A stretch of DNA of 64,000 nucleotides, from positions 1-64,000 of the forward strand of contig CAZTOZ010000076.1 in assembly GCA_964614535.1 (NCBI GenBank), given 5' to 3'. A program made the translations under genes and the position numbers. Shown here one piece after another: positions 8,512 to 16,814 of this stretch; within the stretch, counting starts at the first letter, position 1; every line of letters starts with the position of its first letter. The stretch is from JALSHZ01 sp964614535 (lineage in GTDB: Bacteria; Pseudomonadota; Gammaproteobacteria; UWMA-0217). The notes below the pieces were generated by a model. It was not told the DNA's origin, made no database searches, and saw nothing but the letters and a program-made list of their open reading frames with translations.

Positions 8512-8573
8512 GGGCCGATGGTGGTGGCCGGAGCCCACCGACAACGGGCCGTTGGAAAGCCCCCGGGCGAGCA

Positions 8574-9968
8574 TCAACCGCCAGCCGCCGGACCAGCCGT
8601 CTGAAAAGGGAACGCCCGGGTCGTCGGATCGGTGGTTCGGCTGCTCTCTTGCATGACCGGGGCCGGCGACTGATCGAGGTATTCTGCCCAACGGAGCAGC
8701 GCCACCGGCACCGCCACCTGGAGAATCCAGAACAGGCTTCTGTCCACCAGATAGTAGGCTTCGGTATTGTTGCTGACGAGATAGGCCAGCTGGAAGCCAA
8801 TGGCAAACAGCGGCAGCTTCGACACCGGCGCGCGAAAATAGATCGCCGCGACCTCGACGATCATCTGCAGGAAGAAGAATGCGGCGAGCACCGCCAAGGG
8901 GATGCCCAGCTGCGACGACACCTGATAGAAGCCGTTGTGGGCGTGGTGAGCCAGCCAGGTGAGATTGAGCAAATCCTGTTGCCACTGGCTATCGGCGGTG
9001 GGATACCAGATCGTTCCATAGCCGGTGCCCGTCCACGGCCTTTGCGCCAGCAGGGCCTTGACACTCTCCCAGATCTCCTCCCTGCCGGTCAGATCACTGG
9101 AACGCCCAAGCAGGGAAAACAGGGACGACAAATCGATCCCGGCCATCAGCAGCGCGACGATGGACACCGACAGCAGCATCAGGACAGCCGCGGCGAAGCC
9201 GCCCACTCCCATCCGCTTCAGCGCCAGAAACAACGCCATCGCACCGACACCTCCCACCATTGCCACCAGGGAGGTTGCCGAGTGACTGCCAAGCAGTGCC
9301 ACCAGGGCCACCCCGATTGCCACCCCGTACAGACCGACCTGTTGAATCGAACGGGCTTCGGCCATCAGCACCACCAAAACGAGAACGGCGATGGCGGCCG
9401 AAAATCCGAGGGAATTCTTGTCGGTGAACAGACCTTTCCAGACCAGCTGGCCTTCATACATCTGCTGCCCCAGCTCGGGCAGCAACAGGGCCGCCAATAC
9501 CGACAACAGCAGCAGCAGGGAGAGCCCTCCGGCAAGAACACGCAACAACGCCCGATAGGGGATCCGGTAGCCGAGATAGAAGGCCAGCAGCGTCGTACCG
9601 ATCAAATGGATGCTGCGACGCAAGGTCAGCGAGGGATCGATGGACCACAGCAGCGACGCGAAGACGCCCCCGAGCAGCACCAGCAGTACCAGACGGTAGC
9701 GCAGCAACCACGCCACCCACCGCAGGCCATCGGCGAACAGCAGCCCGGTAACGGCCCAGAGATAGAGCATCAGCCACAGCGCCGTCACCGGCAGCGTCGC
9801 GATGCCCTCCCCGACGAAATGGTCGAGCAGCGAGGTCCAGACGTCCGCGGCGTTGAACACCACCAGCAGCAGCAACAGCCGATCCAGCGACAGGACACGC
9901 TCCTCCCCGCCGGAGATGCCCCCGTCAGGCACGCTGGCGCCCCGAGCCGATCCACCTGGCGACACCAT
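8574..9968 (-). CDS. O-antigen ligase/polymerase-like membrane protein (Wzy/WaaL superfamily)
   Basis: About 464 residues from an ATG at 9968; a start at 10010 is also possible and both overlap the upstream gene. There are 11-12 hydrophobic helices. A large loop in the C-terminal half contains the Wzy_C-type sequence GREEIWESVKALLAQRPWTGTGYGT and HHAHNGFYQ, the latter carrying histidines typical of O-antigen ligases and polymerases. The protein probably polymerises lipid-linked repeat units or transfers a glycan in the periplasm. It is the last gene of the minus-strand exopolysaccharide operon, matching a Wzx/Wzy-dependent scheme with the flippase and co-polymerase upstream. Confidence 0.85.
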   Translation of the reverse strand: MVSPGGSARGASVPDGGISGGEERVLSLDRLLLLLVVFNAADVWTSLLDHFVGEGIATLPVTALWLMLYLWAVTGLLFADGLRWVAWLLRYRLVLLVLLGGVFASLLWSIDPSLTLRRSIHLIGTTLLAFYLGYRIPYRALLRVLAGGLSLLLLLSVLAALLLPELGQQMYEGQLVWKGLFTDKNSLGFSAAIAVLVLVVLMAEARSIQQVGLYGVAIGVALVALLGSHSATSLVAMVGGVGAMALFLALKRMGVGGFAAAVLMLLSVSIVALLMAGIDLSSLFSLLGRSSDLTGREEIWESVKALLAQRPWTGTGYGTIWYPTADSQWQQDLLNLTWLAHHAHNGFYQVSSQLGIPLAVLAAFFFLQMIVEVAAIYFRAPVSKLPLFAIGFQLAYLVSNNTEAYYLVDRSLFWILQVAVPVALLRWAEYLDQSPAPVMQESSRTTDPTTRAFPFQTAGPAAGG

Positions 9969-10899
9969 CGGAACAACGCCGGTAGAGGTGGGGGAAAAAC
10001 GTCTGCACACCTTGCCGCAATGCCTCGGGGCCCGACAGTGCCCCCCCGCGCCAGGCCCTGGTGATATCGGCGAATGCCGTCGCCGGTGCGCTACGGGCGG
10101 TCAGCCGCGAACGAAAACGGGCACGGTACGCAAGATAGGCCCGTTCCGACATGGTGGCACGTTTCGACTCCACCCAGTGGAAAAAGGCCCGATGCTTCGG
10201 TGACTCCCCATCGAAGACCAGCGCCTGGGAAAGACGCTCTGCATCGTACTGATCGGCATAGAGCGTCAACGGCTCGTCGAGATATTGGAAAGAGGCGCCA
10301 GCCTCCCACAGATCGGCGATGAACTGGTCGTTGTCGCCAAACCACAACGACTCGAGAAATGGATGGCGCCGAGCCATCTCGGTGCGCACCACCACGGTGC
10401 TCGGCAGTGCCACGCCACGACGCAGGAAGAGATAGTCGAACATCGGCTCCCCCTCGCGCGGGCCCGCCGCGGGACGCTGCCAGAAGCGGCCATCGCCCCG
10501 CTCGGCCAATACCGGGCCGAAAAGAAAATCGGCGCCCGACCGCTCGATCGCATCGGCGAACCGCTCGAGTTTCTCCGGCATGAATCGATCATCGGAATCG
10601 AGAAATGCGATATACCTTCCCTCCGCGTGATCGACACCGTGGTTTCTTGCCGCGGCCGGCCCGCCATTCTCCTTCTGCAACAGGCGCAGACGCGGCTCGT
10701 CCGCCATGAGCCCACGCACCACCTCCGCGGTCGCATCGCTGGAGCCATCGTCGACCACGATGATCTCGAGGTCCCGCCAAGTCTGGGCCCGACACGACGC
10801 AATCGTCTCCGGCAGAACATCCGCCCGGTTGTAGGCGGGAATCACGATACTGAAGTAGACCCGGCCTTCATCACCCGGCCGGTTGTGTTGGTCGTTCAA
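9925..10899 (-). CDS. Family 2 glycosyltransferase
   Basis: A GT-A fold transferase of about 324 residues. FSIVIPAYNRADVLPETI opens the domain, EIIVVDDGSSDAT carries the nucleotide-binding Asp, GGPAAARNHGV follows, and FLDSDD is the metal-binding DXD motif. I prefer a TTG start at 10899 because GGGAGG lies at the right distance upstream; the ATG at 10938 has no ribosome site. It probably adds one sugar of the exopolysaccharide repeat unit at the cytoplasmic face of the membrane. It sits between a second GT2 gene and the ligase/polymerase gene, overlapping the latter by about 44 bp. Donor and acceptor cannot be read from the sequence. Confidence 0.9.
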   Translation of the reverse strand: MNDQHNRPGDEGRVYFSIVIPAYNRADVLPETIASCRAQTWRDLEIIVVDDGSSDATAEVVRGLMADEPRLRLLQKENGGPAAARNHGVDHAEGRYIAFLDSDDRFMPEKLERFADAIERSGADFLFGPVLAERGDGRFWQRPAAGPREGEPMFDYLFLRRGVALPSTVVVRTEMARRHPFLESLWFGDNDQFIADLWEAGASFQYLDEPLTLYADQYDAERLSQALVFDGESPKHRAFFHWVESKRATMSERAYLAYRARFRSRLTARSAPATAFADITRAWRGGALSGPEALRQGVQTFFPHLYRRCSDGVARWIGSGRQRA

Positions 10900-11023
10900 T
10901 CTTTTTTCCTCCCAATTGTCCCCGGTGCGGGATCTCATTCGAATACCATGCGGCGGGATTCGTCGCCCGCATCGAAAGAACCGGCGGGCGACATGGTGTT
11001 TCCGACGGTCAGGCCCGAGCGCA

Positions 11024-11950
11024 TCATCGCCCTTCCGTCTGCTCGGGGCGCATCAGCGTCCGCCCCAGATGTGCCTCGATCTTGCCCAGCGCACGCCAGA
11101 GCAGGAGCCTGCCCCGCATCCGGCTCGGGCGATAGACGACCCCCACCAGGCAGTGCAGTCCGCCGGCGGCCATCAGCATCGAGGTCTTGACGATCCGCAC
11201 GCCCTCGGCCAACGGCCCGGGTGCGTGGAGCCGGAACAACCGCACCTGGATATTGCCCTTGATCTGCATCCGTTGCCGCACCCAGTCGATCGTCATGCGG
11301 CTTTCCGGCACCGACTCGTAGGCGATGGCCCGCGCCGCCCAATGCATGGTGTACCCCTTTGCAGCCAGGCGGCGGAAGAAATCGAAGTCCTCACCGCCAC
11401 TGCGCGCGAACTCGATACGGAAGACCTCACCACCCAACGCCTCGAAACACGCCGCCCTGCCAACGAAATTGCCACTGCCATGCAGTTGGCAGGCCGCACC
11501 GTCGGGCAGCGGTTGATCGTAGCCGTAACAGTCCGCCGCATCGTCGATCCAGGCCGCCTTGCGACCTGCGAAAACCGGCATCACCGGGCCGCCGACCAGA
11601 TCCGCGTCATAGGTCCGCTGGACCCGCATCAGTTCCCCGAGCCATCGACTCGACGGCCACTCGTCGTCATCGAGCATCGCAATGAATGCGGGGCGGTGGG
11701 CCAGGGCCGTGGCCACGGCCCGATTGCGGGCATGGGAGATTCCCCGTTTGGGCTCATGGACATACTCCAGCGGCCAACGGTACGAGACCGAGACACGATC
11801 ACAGAGCGGCCGGGCACTCATGGCCGAATCGTTGTCGACGACAACGACCCGCAGCGCTTCCCGCCAGTCCAGTGCCTCGAGCGCATCGAGCAGTTTCGCA
11901 AGCCCGGCCGGACGCCGGCAGGTACAGACACAGACGACGACATCTACCAC
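11024..11950 (-). CDS. Family 2 glycosyltransferase
   Basis: A 308-residue GT2 transferase starting at GTG 11950, overlapping the end of the flippase gene by 7 bp. Motifs: VVVCVCTCRRPAGLAKLL at the start, LRVVVVDNDS for the nucleotide-sugar site, GISHARNRA, and MLDDDEWP as the DXD metal motif. SGGEDFDFFRRL matches the catalytic ED region of GT2 enzymes. The C-terminal third has hydrophobic stretches (MLMAAGGLHCLVGVVY), suggesting membrane association. It belongs to the exopolysaccharide operon and presumably adds one sugar to the undecaprenyl-linked repeat unit. Its N-terminus is of the kind seen in rhamnosyl- or galactosyl-transferases of such clusters, but specificity is not assignable. Confidence 0.88.
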   Translation of the reverse strand: MVDVVVCVCTCRRPAGLAKLLDALEALDWREALRVVVVDNDSAMSARPLCDRVSVSYRWPLEYVHEPKRGISHARNRAVATALAHRPAFIAMLDDDEWPSSRWLGELMRVQRTYDADLVGGPVMPVFAGRKAAWIDDAADCYGYDQPLPDGAACQLHGSGNFVGRAACFEALGGEVFRIEFARSGGEDFDFFRRLAAKGYTMHWAARAIAYESVPESRMTIDWVRQRMQIKGNIQVRLFRLHAPGPLAEGVRIVKTSMLMAAGGLHCLVGVVYRPSRMRGRLLLWRALGKIEAHLGRTLMRPEQTEGR

Positions 11951-13242
11951 CGGCTACGCACCTCCCGATGGACTGCAACGATCAGATAGGCCGCCAGAAA
12001 CGCCTCGGCCATCAATACCCCGAGAATCGAAAATGCCGGGCCACCCAACGACAGCAGCAGCGCGACGGCCGCCAGGCTCAGCATCGAGCTGTAGACCGTG
12101 CCCATGGCCAACACCCGAAACGCCTTGAGCGACTGCAACATCCCGCTCGGGGTTACCATCGAGGCGGTGAAGAACGTCACCACGCACCAACCCGCAACGA
12201 TCCAGCCCATCGGCTGGTCGCCATACCGGCTGGCGTAGAGAAACCGTTCGATCGGATGCCAGAACACCCAAAGCAACAGCCCAAAAGCCACCATTCCCGA
12301 CAGCATGGCGGTCACCGACATCCGTTGGATCCGGCGCATCGATGCCCGATCCCGTCGGGCAATGGCAACCGCCATTTCAGGGCGCATGACGCTCAACCAC
12401 GATTGCAGCCCAATCCTGATCGGCCCAAACAGGACGAAACCGGCAGCCAGCGGCGCATAGGCCGCGGGCCCGGAAAAAATCGATACCAGGAAGCTGTGGG
12501 CCTGGGAGGCGATCAATGTAGTAACGGCGCCGATCAGCGCCCACCGGGACTGCTTCCAGATCATCGCGTAGCGTTTCAACGAGCGCCGCCGCAACAGCCG
12601 CACCTGCCCTTGCGACAGCAGATGAAACTCCAACGCGATGGCAAAGAGATTGCCCAATGCCAGGGCACCCAACACCACCGGCAGGCTCAGTGGAAATCCG
12701 GCAGCGACGCTGGTCCCGAGCAGCAGCAACGACATCCCGACATAGGCGAGATCCCCCCCCAACGCCACCTGCGGCGAGAGACGTGCATAGCCGAAGCTGC
12801 GGGAGTACTGCCGAGCGCTGTACATGGCCACGAACGCGCTGAAGGCCAGCACCACCGGCAGCGGAAACGCCATCGCGACCGTCACCATCGTCGTCAGCAA
12901 CAGAATCCCGGCCACCAGCACGGCATTCACCGTGGTCAGCAGCATCTCGAGGAAGCCGCGTCGCCCACCCCGAGCCAGCCCGGGCGTATAGACCGAGACC
13001 GGCGTCCCCGCCAACGCATTGGTGACCGATGCGCCGAGCATCGCCGCCACGAACGCCAGCGCGAAGACACCGTAGTCGTGAGGGTCGAAGCGGCGCACCA
13101 GCACGATGTTCAACGCAAAGTGAAACAGGCTCATCGACGCCTGCCCCAGCAATGCCGCGCCATACTTCAGCAGCGGCCGAAGAGACTCCGCGAGCCGACT
13201 GCCGGCACCCCGCTGCAGCAACTGCCCTGCCTGCCCAACCAT
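11944..13242 (-). CDS. Polysaccharide flippase/transport protein (Wzx-like, MOP superfamily)
   Basis: Product of 432 residues from ATG at 13242, which overlaps the preceding stop as TGATG; a TTG at 13245 is a possible alternative. About 12 hydrophobic helices are evident. The N-terminal LVRRFDPHDYGVFALAFVAAMLGA is characteristic of Wzx/RfbX-type flippases (the FxxxxYGxF pattern). Such proteins move undecaprenyl-diphosphate-linked repeat units across the inner membrane. Its place between the WecG-like and GT2 genes, with the co-polymerase and ligase in the same operon, supports a Wzx/Wzy-type assembly route. Confidence 0.85.
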   Translation of the reverse strand: MVGQAGQLLQRGAGSRLAESLRPLLKYGAALLGQASMSLFHFALNIVLVRRFDPHDYGVFALAFVAAMLGASVTNALAGTPVSVYTPGLARGGRRGFLEMLLTTVNAVLVAGILLLTTMVTVAMAFPLPVVLAFSAFVAMYSARQYSRSFGYARLSPQVALGGDLAYVGMSLLLLGTSVAAGFPLSLPVVLGALALGNLFAIALEFHLLSQGQVRLLRRRSLKRYAMIWKQSRWALIGAVTTLIASQAHSFLVSIFSGPAAYAPLAAGFVLFGPIRIGLQSWLSVMRPEMAVAIARRDRASMRRIQRMSVTAMLSGMVAFGLLLWVFWHPIERFLYASRYGDQPMGWIVAGWCVVTFFTASMVTPSGMLQSLKAFRVLAMGTVYSSMLSLAAVALLLSLGGPAFSILGVLMAEAFLAAYLIVAVHREVRSRW

Positions 13243-14075
13243 CAAACGGTCTCACCGCCCGAGCGCGACAGGGAATGGCGGGCCAGATACGCCCCCAGAA
13301 CCCACGGCTCGACCAGATAGCGATAAGCGAACCGGCGCGGATTCTCGGCCAGACGAAAACTCCACTCCAGCCCGCAACGCCCCATCCAGCGCGGCGGCGT
13401 CCGCACCACCCCGGCGACATATTCCATACAGGCGCCGGCCGTCAGAATGGCCGGAACCTTGAACAACATCCGATGCTGATAGACCCACTGCTCCTGAATC
13501 GGCGTCCCCATGCCCACCAGCAGCAAATCGGTACCAAAACGGTTGATGCGGTCGATCACCGCCAGGCTCTCCGCTGCGAATGGCGTCTTGTCGAAATAGC
13601 CGTCCCTGCCCGCGATCGAAAGATCGGGCAGACGACGCCGGATCTCCCCCAACGCCGCGTCCAGAACAGCGGGTGCCTGACCGACGACGAAGACCCGCCA
13701 GCCTTCGTCACGAGCCCGTTCGAGCAGCGGCCAGACAAAATCCACATAGGTGACGCGTTGGGAACGCTCGACATCGTGGCCCGCCAGCTTGAGCAGACCG
13801 ATGACCGGCATGCCATCGATCAGCGCCACCGAACCGGAGAAACACCGTTTCAACGCCGGATTGCGGAAATATTCATGCAGCGAGTGGAGATTGTGGGAGA
13901 GGATCCGGCAGGCCACCCGGTCCCGAATCGCCGCGGCCACGAGCGACACGTAGTCATCGACGGTACCCGGGTTTGCACGAAAACCCCAGGCATCACAGGT
14001 ATCGACATATCGCTCGAGCCACTGTCGCTCCAACGGCAGCAAGCCTCCCTCCCGGTCGTCGTCACACGACCGCAT
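13242..14075 (-). CDS. WecG/TagA/CpsF family glycosyltransferase (GT26)
   Basis: Product of 277 residues. The start is ATG at 14075, preceded by GGAG; the longer frame to 14123 would run into the upstream gene. Family signatures: ILSHNLHSLHEYFRNPALKRCF, LIDGMPVIGL, RVTYVDFVWPLL, WRVFVVGQAPAVLDAAL, LLLVGMGTPIQEQWV and AGACMEYVAG. GT26 enzymes transfer ManNAcA, ManNAc or glucose onto lipid-linked intermediates at the membrane surface. It is coupled to the flippase gene (TGATG) and follows the initiating phosphotransferase by 16 bp, so it probably adds the second sugar. The sugar identity is not determinable here. Confidence 0.93.
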   Translation of the reverse strand: MRSCDDDREGGLLPLERQWLERYVDTCDAWGFRANPGTVDDYVSLVAAAIRDRVACRILSHNLHSLHEYFRNPALKRCFSGSVALIDGMPVIGLLKLAGHDVERSQRVTYVDFVWPLLERARDEGWRVFVVGQAPAVLDAALGEIRRRLPDLSIAGRDGYFDKTPFAAESLAVIDRINRFGTDLLLVGMGTPIQEQWVYQHRMLFKVPAILTAGACMEYVAGVVRTPPRWMGRCGLEWSFRLAENPRRFAYRYLVEPWVLGAYLARHSLSRSGGETV

Positions 14076-14091
14076 CGCATTCGACTCCACC

Positions 14092-15609
14092 TCAGTACGC
14101 GTTTTCACCAGACCAACCCCCAAGTGCCGTTCTTATCAGTATTTTGATGTCCAGCCACAAAGACCAGTTTTCGATATAGAAAATATCGTGAGCAATACGG
14201 GCCTCCATCTTTTCCAGCGTATCGGTCTCTCCCCGGAACCCGTTGATCTGGGCCCATCCCGTAATTCCGGGTTTGACATTGTGACGCCCCTCGAACCCCT
14301 GGATCAGCTGTCGGAAGCGGTCATCGAGCTCGACCGGATGCGGCCTCGGCCCCACCAGCGACATGCTGCCGTCGATCACATTGAAAAGCTGCGGCAGCTC
14401 GTCGAGACTCGTGCGTCGCAAAAACGCACCGATACGCGTGATCCGGCTGTCGTTTCGCGTCGCCTGCCGAAAAGGCTGTGTCCCGGACGAATCGTGATAC
14501 ATGGTTCTGAACTTGTAGACCATGATCGGCCGGTGATTGAAGCCATACCGCTTCTGGCGGAAGAATACCGGCCCCGGACTGTCCAGTTTGATCAGCAGGG
14601 CGATGACGACGAGCAGCGGACCGAGCAGCAGCAAAGCAAGCGATGCCAACAATTTGTCCTCGATCAACTTGACCACCGCGCTCCAACCAAAAGAGGGTGA
14701 ATCACTCAGCCGCTGGATCGGCACCTCATAGCGGCGCCAGTCTTCATTGGCCTTGAACAGCCGCCATGGGCCGCCCACCGGCCGGGGCGGATCCCAATCC
14801 CAGGTCAGCGAGAGAACAACCGGCAGTGTCGCAATCTGGCGGCGCAACGCCTCGAATTCCATCTTCGTTCCGCAAGGCAATGGCAACACCACCTGCTGCA
14901 CCATCCCCTCCCGAACGAGATGACGAATATTCTCGGTGGAACCAAGCCAGGGCAGCCCACCATAGGCATCGCCTTCCCTCTGCGGCCGCTCATCGGAGAC
15001 CACGCCGACGACCCGCCACCAACACCCCGACCCTCGGGCCTGCATGGCACGGACGAATTTCTCGCCGGCCGACGAGTACCCGACCAGGACGACATTGCCA
15101 CCCAGCCACCGGTGACGCACCCCGTAGCGAATCACCATCGAGAACACGGCTCTGGCCAGGAACAGCAGCGCCAGCGCCAGCATGACGGTCGCAACCACCC
15201 AACGGGACCCGTCCAGCGGCGCCACCGTTGCGACAATGGAGACCAACAGCAGGTTGACGGCCAGAACCGACGCTAGCCGCCAACTGCTCCACGGACCACG
15301 AACCACCGCATCGATCCGGTACAACCCCAGATGTCGCAACACCAACATATTGCCCCCGGACCAGAGCAACACGACGAGCATCGTGGACAGAGCGGGCGTC
15401 TCGATCCCCCGATAGAGCTCAGTGAGCACGATGGCGACAATGAACGCCGCGACGTCGAACATGAATTGCAGTCCGGTGACGACCTGATCCGTCACCAACC
15501 TCTGCACCACCGACGAACCGACCCGGCGCTGCACCGCCCGGTCCAGGCGCAGCGTCTCCTCCCCCATCGAACGAACGGCGACATCTGTAACATCCAGCGA
15601 CTTGTTCAT
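14092..15609 (-). CDS. Exopolysaccharide polyprenyl glycosylphosphotransferase (WcaJ/WbaP-type)
   Basis: Product of 505 residues, the usual size of polyisoprenyl-phosphate hexose-1-phosphate transferases. An N-terminal block of four hydrophobic helices (about residues 45-165) is followed by a CoA-binding-like Rossmann region (NVVLVGYSSAGEKFVRAM, about 175-310). A C-terminal catalytic domain follows: the membrane re-entrant segment LLGPLLVVIALLIKLDSPGPVFFRQKRYG, then MVYKFRTM, LRRTSLDELPQLFNVI, GSMSLVGPRPHP and KPGITGWAQINGFRG. It starts repeat-unit synthesis by moving a sugar-1-phosphate onto undecaprenyl phosphate. Part of the minus-strand operon, 50 bp after the UDP-xylose synthase gene. 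Confidence 0.95.
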   Translation of the reverse strand: MNKSLDVTDVAVRSMGEETLRLDRAVQRRVGSSVVQRLVTDQVVTGLQFMFDVAAFIVAIVLTELYRGIETPALSTMLVVLLWSGGNMLVLRHLGLYRIDAVVRGPWSSWRLASVLAVNLLLVSIVATVAPLDGSRWVVATVMLALALLFLARAVFSMVIRYGVRHRWLGGNVVLVGYSSAGEKFVRAMQARGSGCWWRVVGVVSDERPQREGDAYGGLPWLGSTENIRHLVREGMVQQVVLPLPCGTKMEFEALRRQIATLPVVLSLTWDWDPPRPVGGPWRLFKANEDWRRYEVPIQRLSDSPSFGWSAVVKLIEDKLLASLALLLLGPLLVVIALLIKLDSPGPVFFRQKRYGFNHRPIMVYKFRTMYHDSSGTQPFRQATRNDSRITRIGAFLRRTSLDELPQLFNVIDGSMSLVGPRPHPVELDDRFRQLIQGFEGRHNVKPGITGWAQINGFRGETDTLEKMEARIAHDIFYIENWSLWLDIKILIRTALGGWSGENAY

Positions 15610-15659
15610 TGAACCATCCAGACACTATCTAACGGAAAACGGCCGATGCAGCCGGTGGA

Positions 15660-16646
15660 TCAGACAACGGCGGCCAACTTGCGCATTGCCCGGGGGCTTT
15701 CGATCAATCGTTCGAAGTAGGCGATCGTCTGCCGCAGGCCCTCCTCGAGCGGCGTCGTCGGCTGCCAACCCGTGACCTCTTGCGCCAACGAGATATCGGG
15801 CCGCCGCTGACGCGGATCGTCGGCCGGCAGCGGCAGATAATTCACCTTCGAACGGGAGCCGGTGAGATCGATCACCGCCTCGGCCAGTTCGCGGACGGTG
15901 ATCTCGCTGGGATTGCCCATATTGACCGGCCCGATGAACTGGTCGTCGGTGTCCATGATCCGCAACACCAGATCGATCATATCGTCCACGTAGCAGAACG
16001 ACCGGGTCTGACTACCGTCACCGTAGACGGTGATCGGCTCGTTCTTCAGCGCCTGAATAATGAAATTGGAGACGACCCGGCCGTCGTCGGGATGCATTCT
16101 CGGGCCATAGGTGTTGAAGAACCGACCGACCTTGATACGAACGTCGTGCCGCCTGTGGTAGTCGAAAAAGAGGGTCTCGGCACAACGCTTGCCCTCGTCG
16201 TAGCAGGCACGCGGACCGATGGGATTGACATGCCCCCAGTAGTCCTCGGTCTGGGGATGGACCACCGGATCACCATAGACCTCGCTGGTGGAGGCCTGGA
16301 AGATCCTCGCCCCGACCCGTTTGGCCAACCCCAGCATGTTGATGGCACCGACCACACTGGTCTTGGTGGTCTGGACCGAATCGTGCTGATAATGAATGGG
16401 CGAGGCCGGGCAGGCCATGTTGTAGATCTCATCCACCTCGACGTAGAGAGGAAAGGTGACATCGTGGCGCATCACCTCGAAATAGGGATTGTCCAGCAGA
16501 TGGCGGATATTCTCTTTCGCGCCGGTGAAGAAGTTGTCGACGCAGAGCACTTCATGCCGCGCTTCGAGCAATTTCTCACATAGATGGGAACCGAGGAATC
16601 CAGCCCCTCCGGTCACGAGTATTCTTTTGTTGGTAACAGATGACAT
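15660..16646 (-). CDS. UDP-glucuronate decarboxylase (UDP-xylose synthase), extended SDR family
   Basis: Product of 328 residues from ATG at 16646, with AGGAGGA upstream. The Rossmann motif VTGGAGFLGSHL lies at residues 11-22, the active-site region STSEVYG at 119-125, and the catalytic Tyr149/Lys153 pair in ACYDEGKR. Other UXS features are YNMACPASPIHYQ, GRFFNTYGPRMHPDDGRVVSNFI and TRSFCYVDD. The enzyme oxidises and decarboxylates UDP-glucuronate to UDP-xylose using bound NAD. Its place in the exopolysaccharide operon implies a xylose-derived residue in the polymer. UDP-glucuronate would have to come from a dehydrogenase encoded elsewhere. Confidence 0.95.
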   Translation of the reverse strand: MSSVTNKRILVTGGAGFLGSHLCEKLLEARHEVLCVDNFFTGAKENIRHLLDNPYFEVMRHDVTFPLYVEVDEIYNMACPASPIHYQHDSVQTTKTSVVGAINMLGLAKRVGARIFQASTSEVYGDPVVHPQTEDYWGHVNPIGPRACYDEGKRCAETLFFDYHRRHDVRIKVGRFFNTYGPRMHPDDGRVVSNFIIQALKNEPITVYGDGSQTRSFCYVDDMIDLVLRIMDTDDQFIGPVNMGNPSEITVRELAEAVIDLTGSRSKVNYLPLPADDPRQRRPDISLAQEVTGWQPTTPLEEGLRQTIAYFERLIESPRAMRKLAAVV

Positions 16647-16814
16647 ATTCGTCCTCCTGAGACGGATCGTTATTGATATCCCGAACGAGTCATCCGTGAT
16701 TTTCAGGTTGTGTACTTTGGAAAAAGCGAACTCCCTTCACCTTTGGCACCAAACAGCCTGCCGGCTGCCGATGCCCGGCCGCCCCTTTATGGGACGTCAT
16801 TCCCCCGCAGCCAC

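Noticed and set aside
8322..10064. 580-codon plus-strand frame rich in Gln and His
   Set aside because: It is antisense to the O-antigen ligase gene and overlaps the deacetylase end. The low-complexity composition is what the complement of leucine-rich membrane protein codons produces.
11686..13320. 544-codon plus-strand frame rich in Arg, Gln and His
   Set aside because: It is antisense to the flippase and GT2 genes, which have full family motifs.
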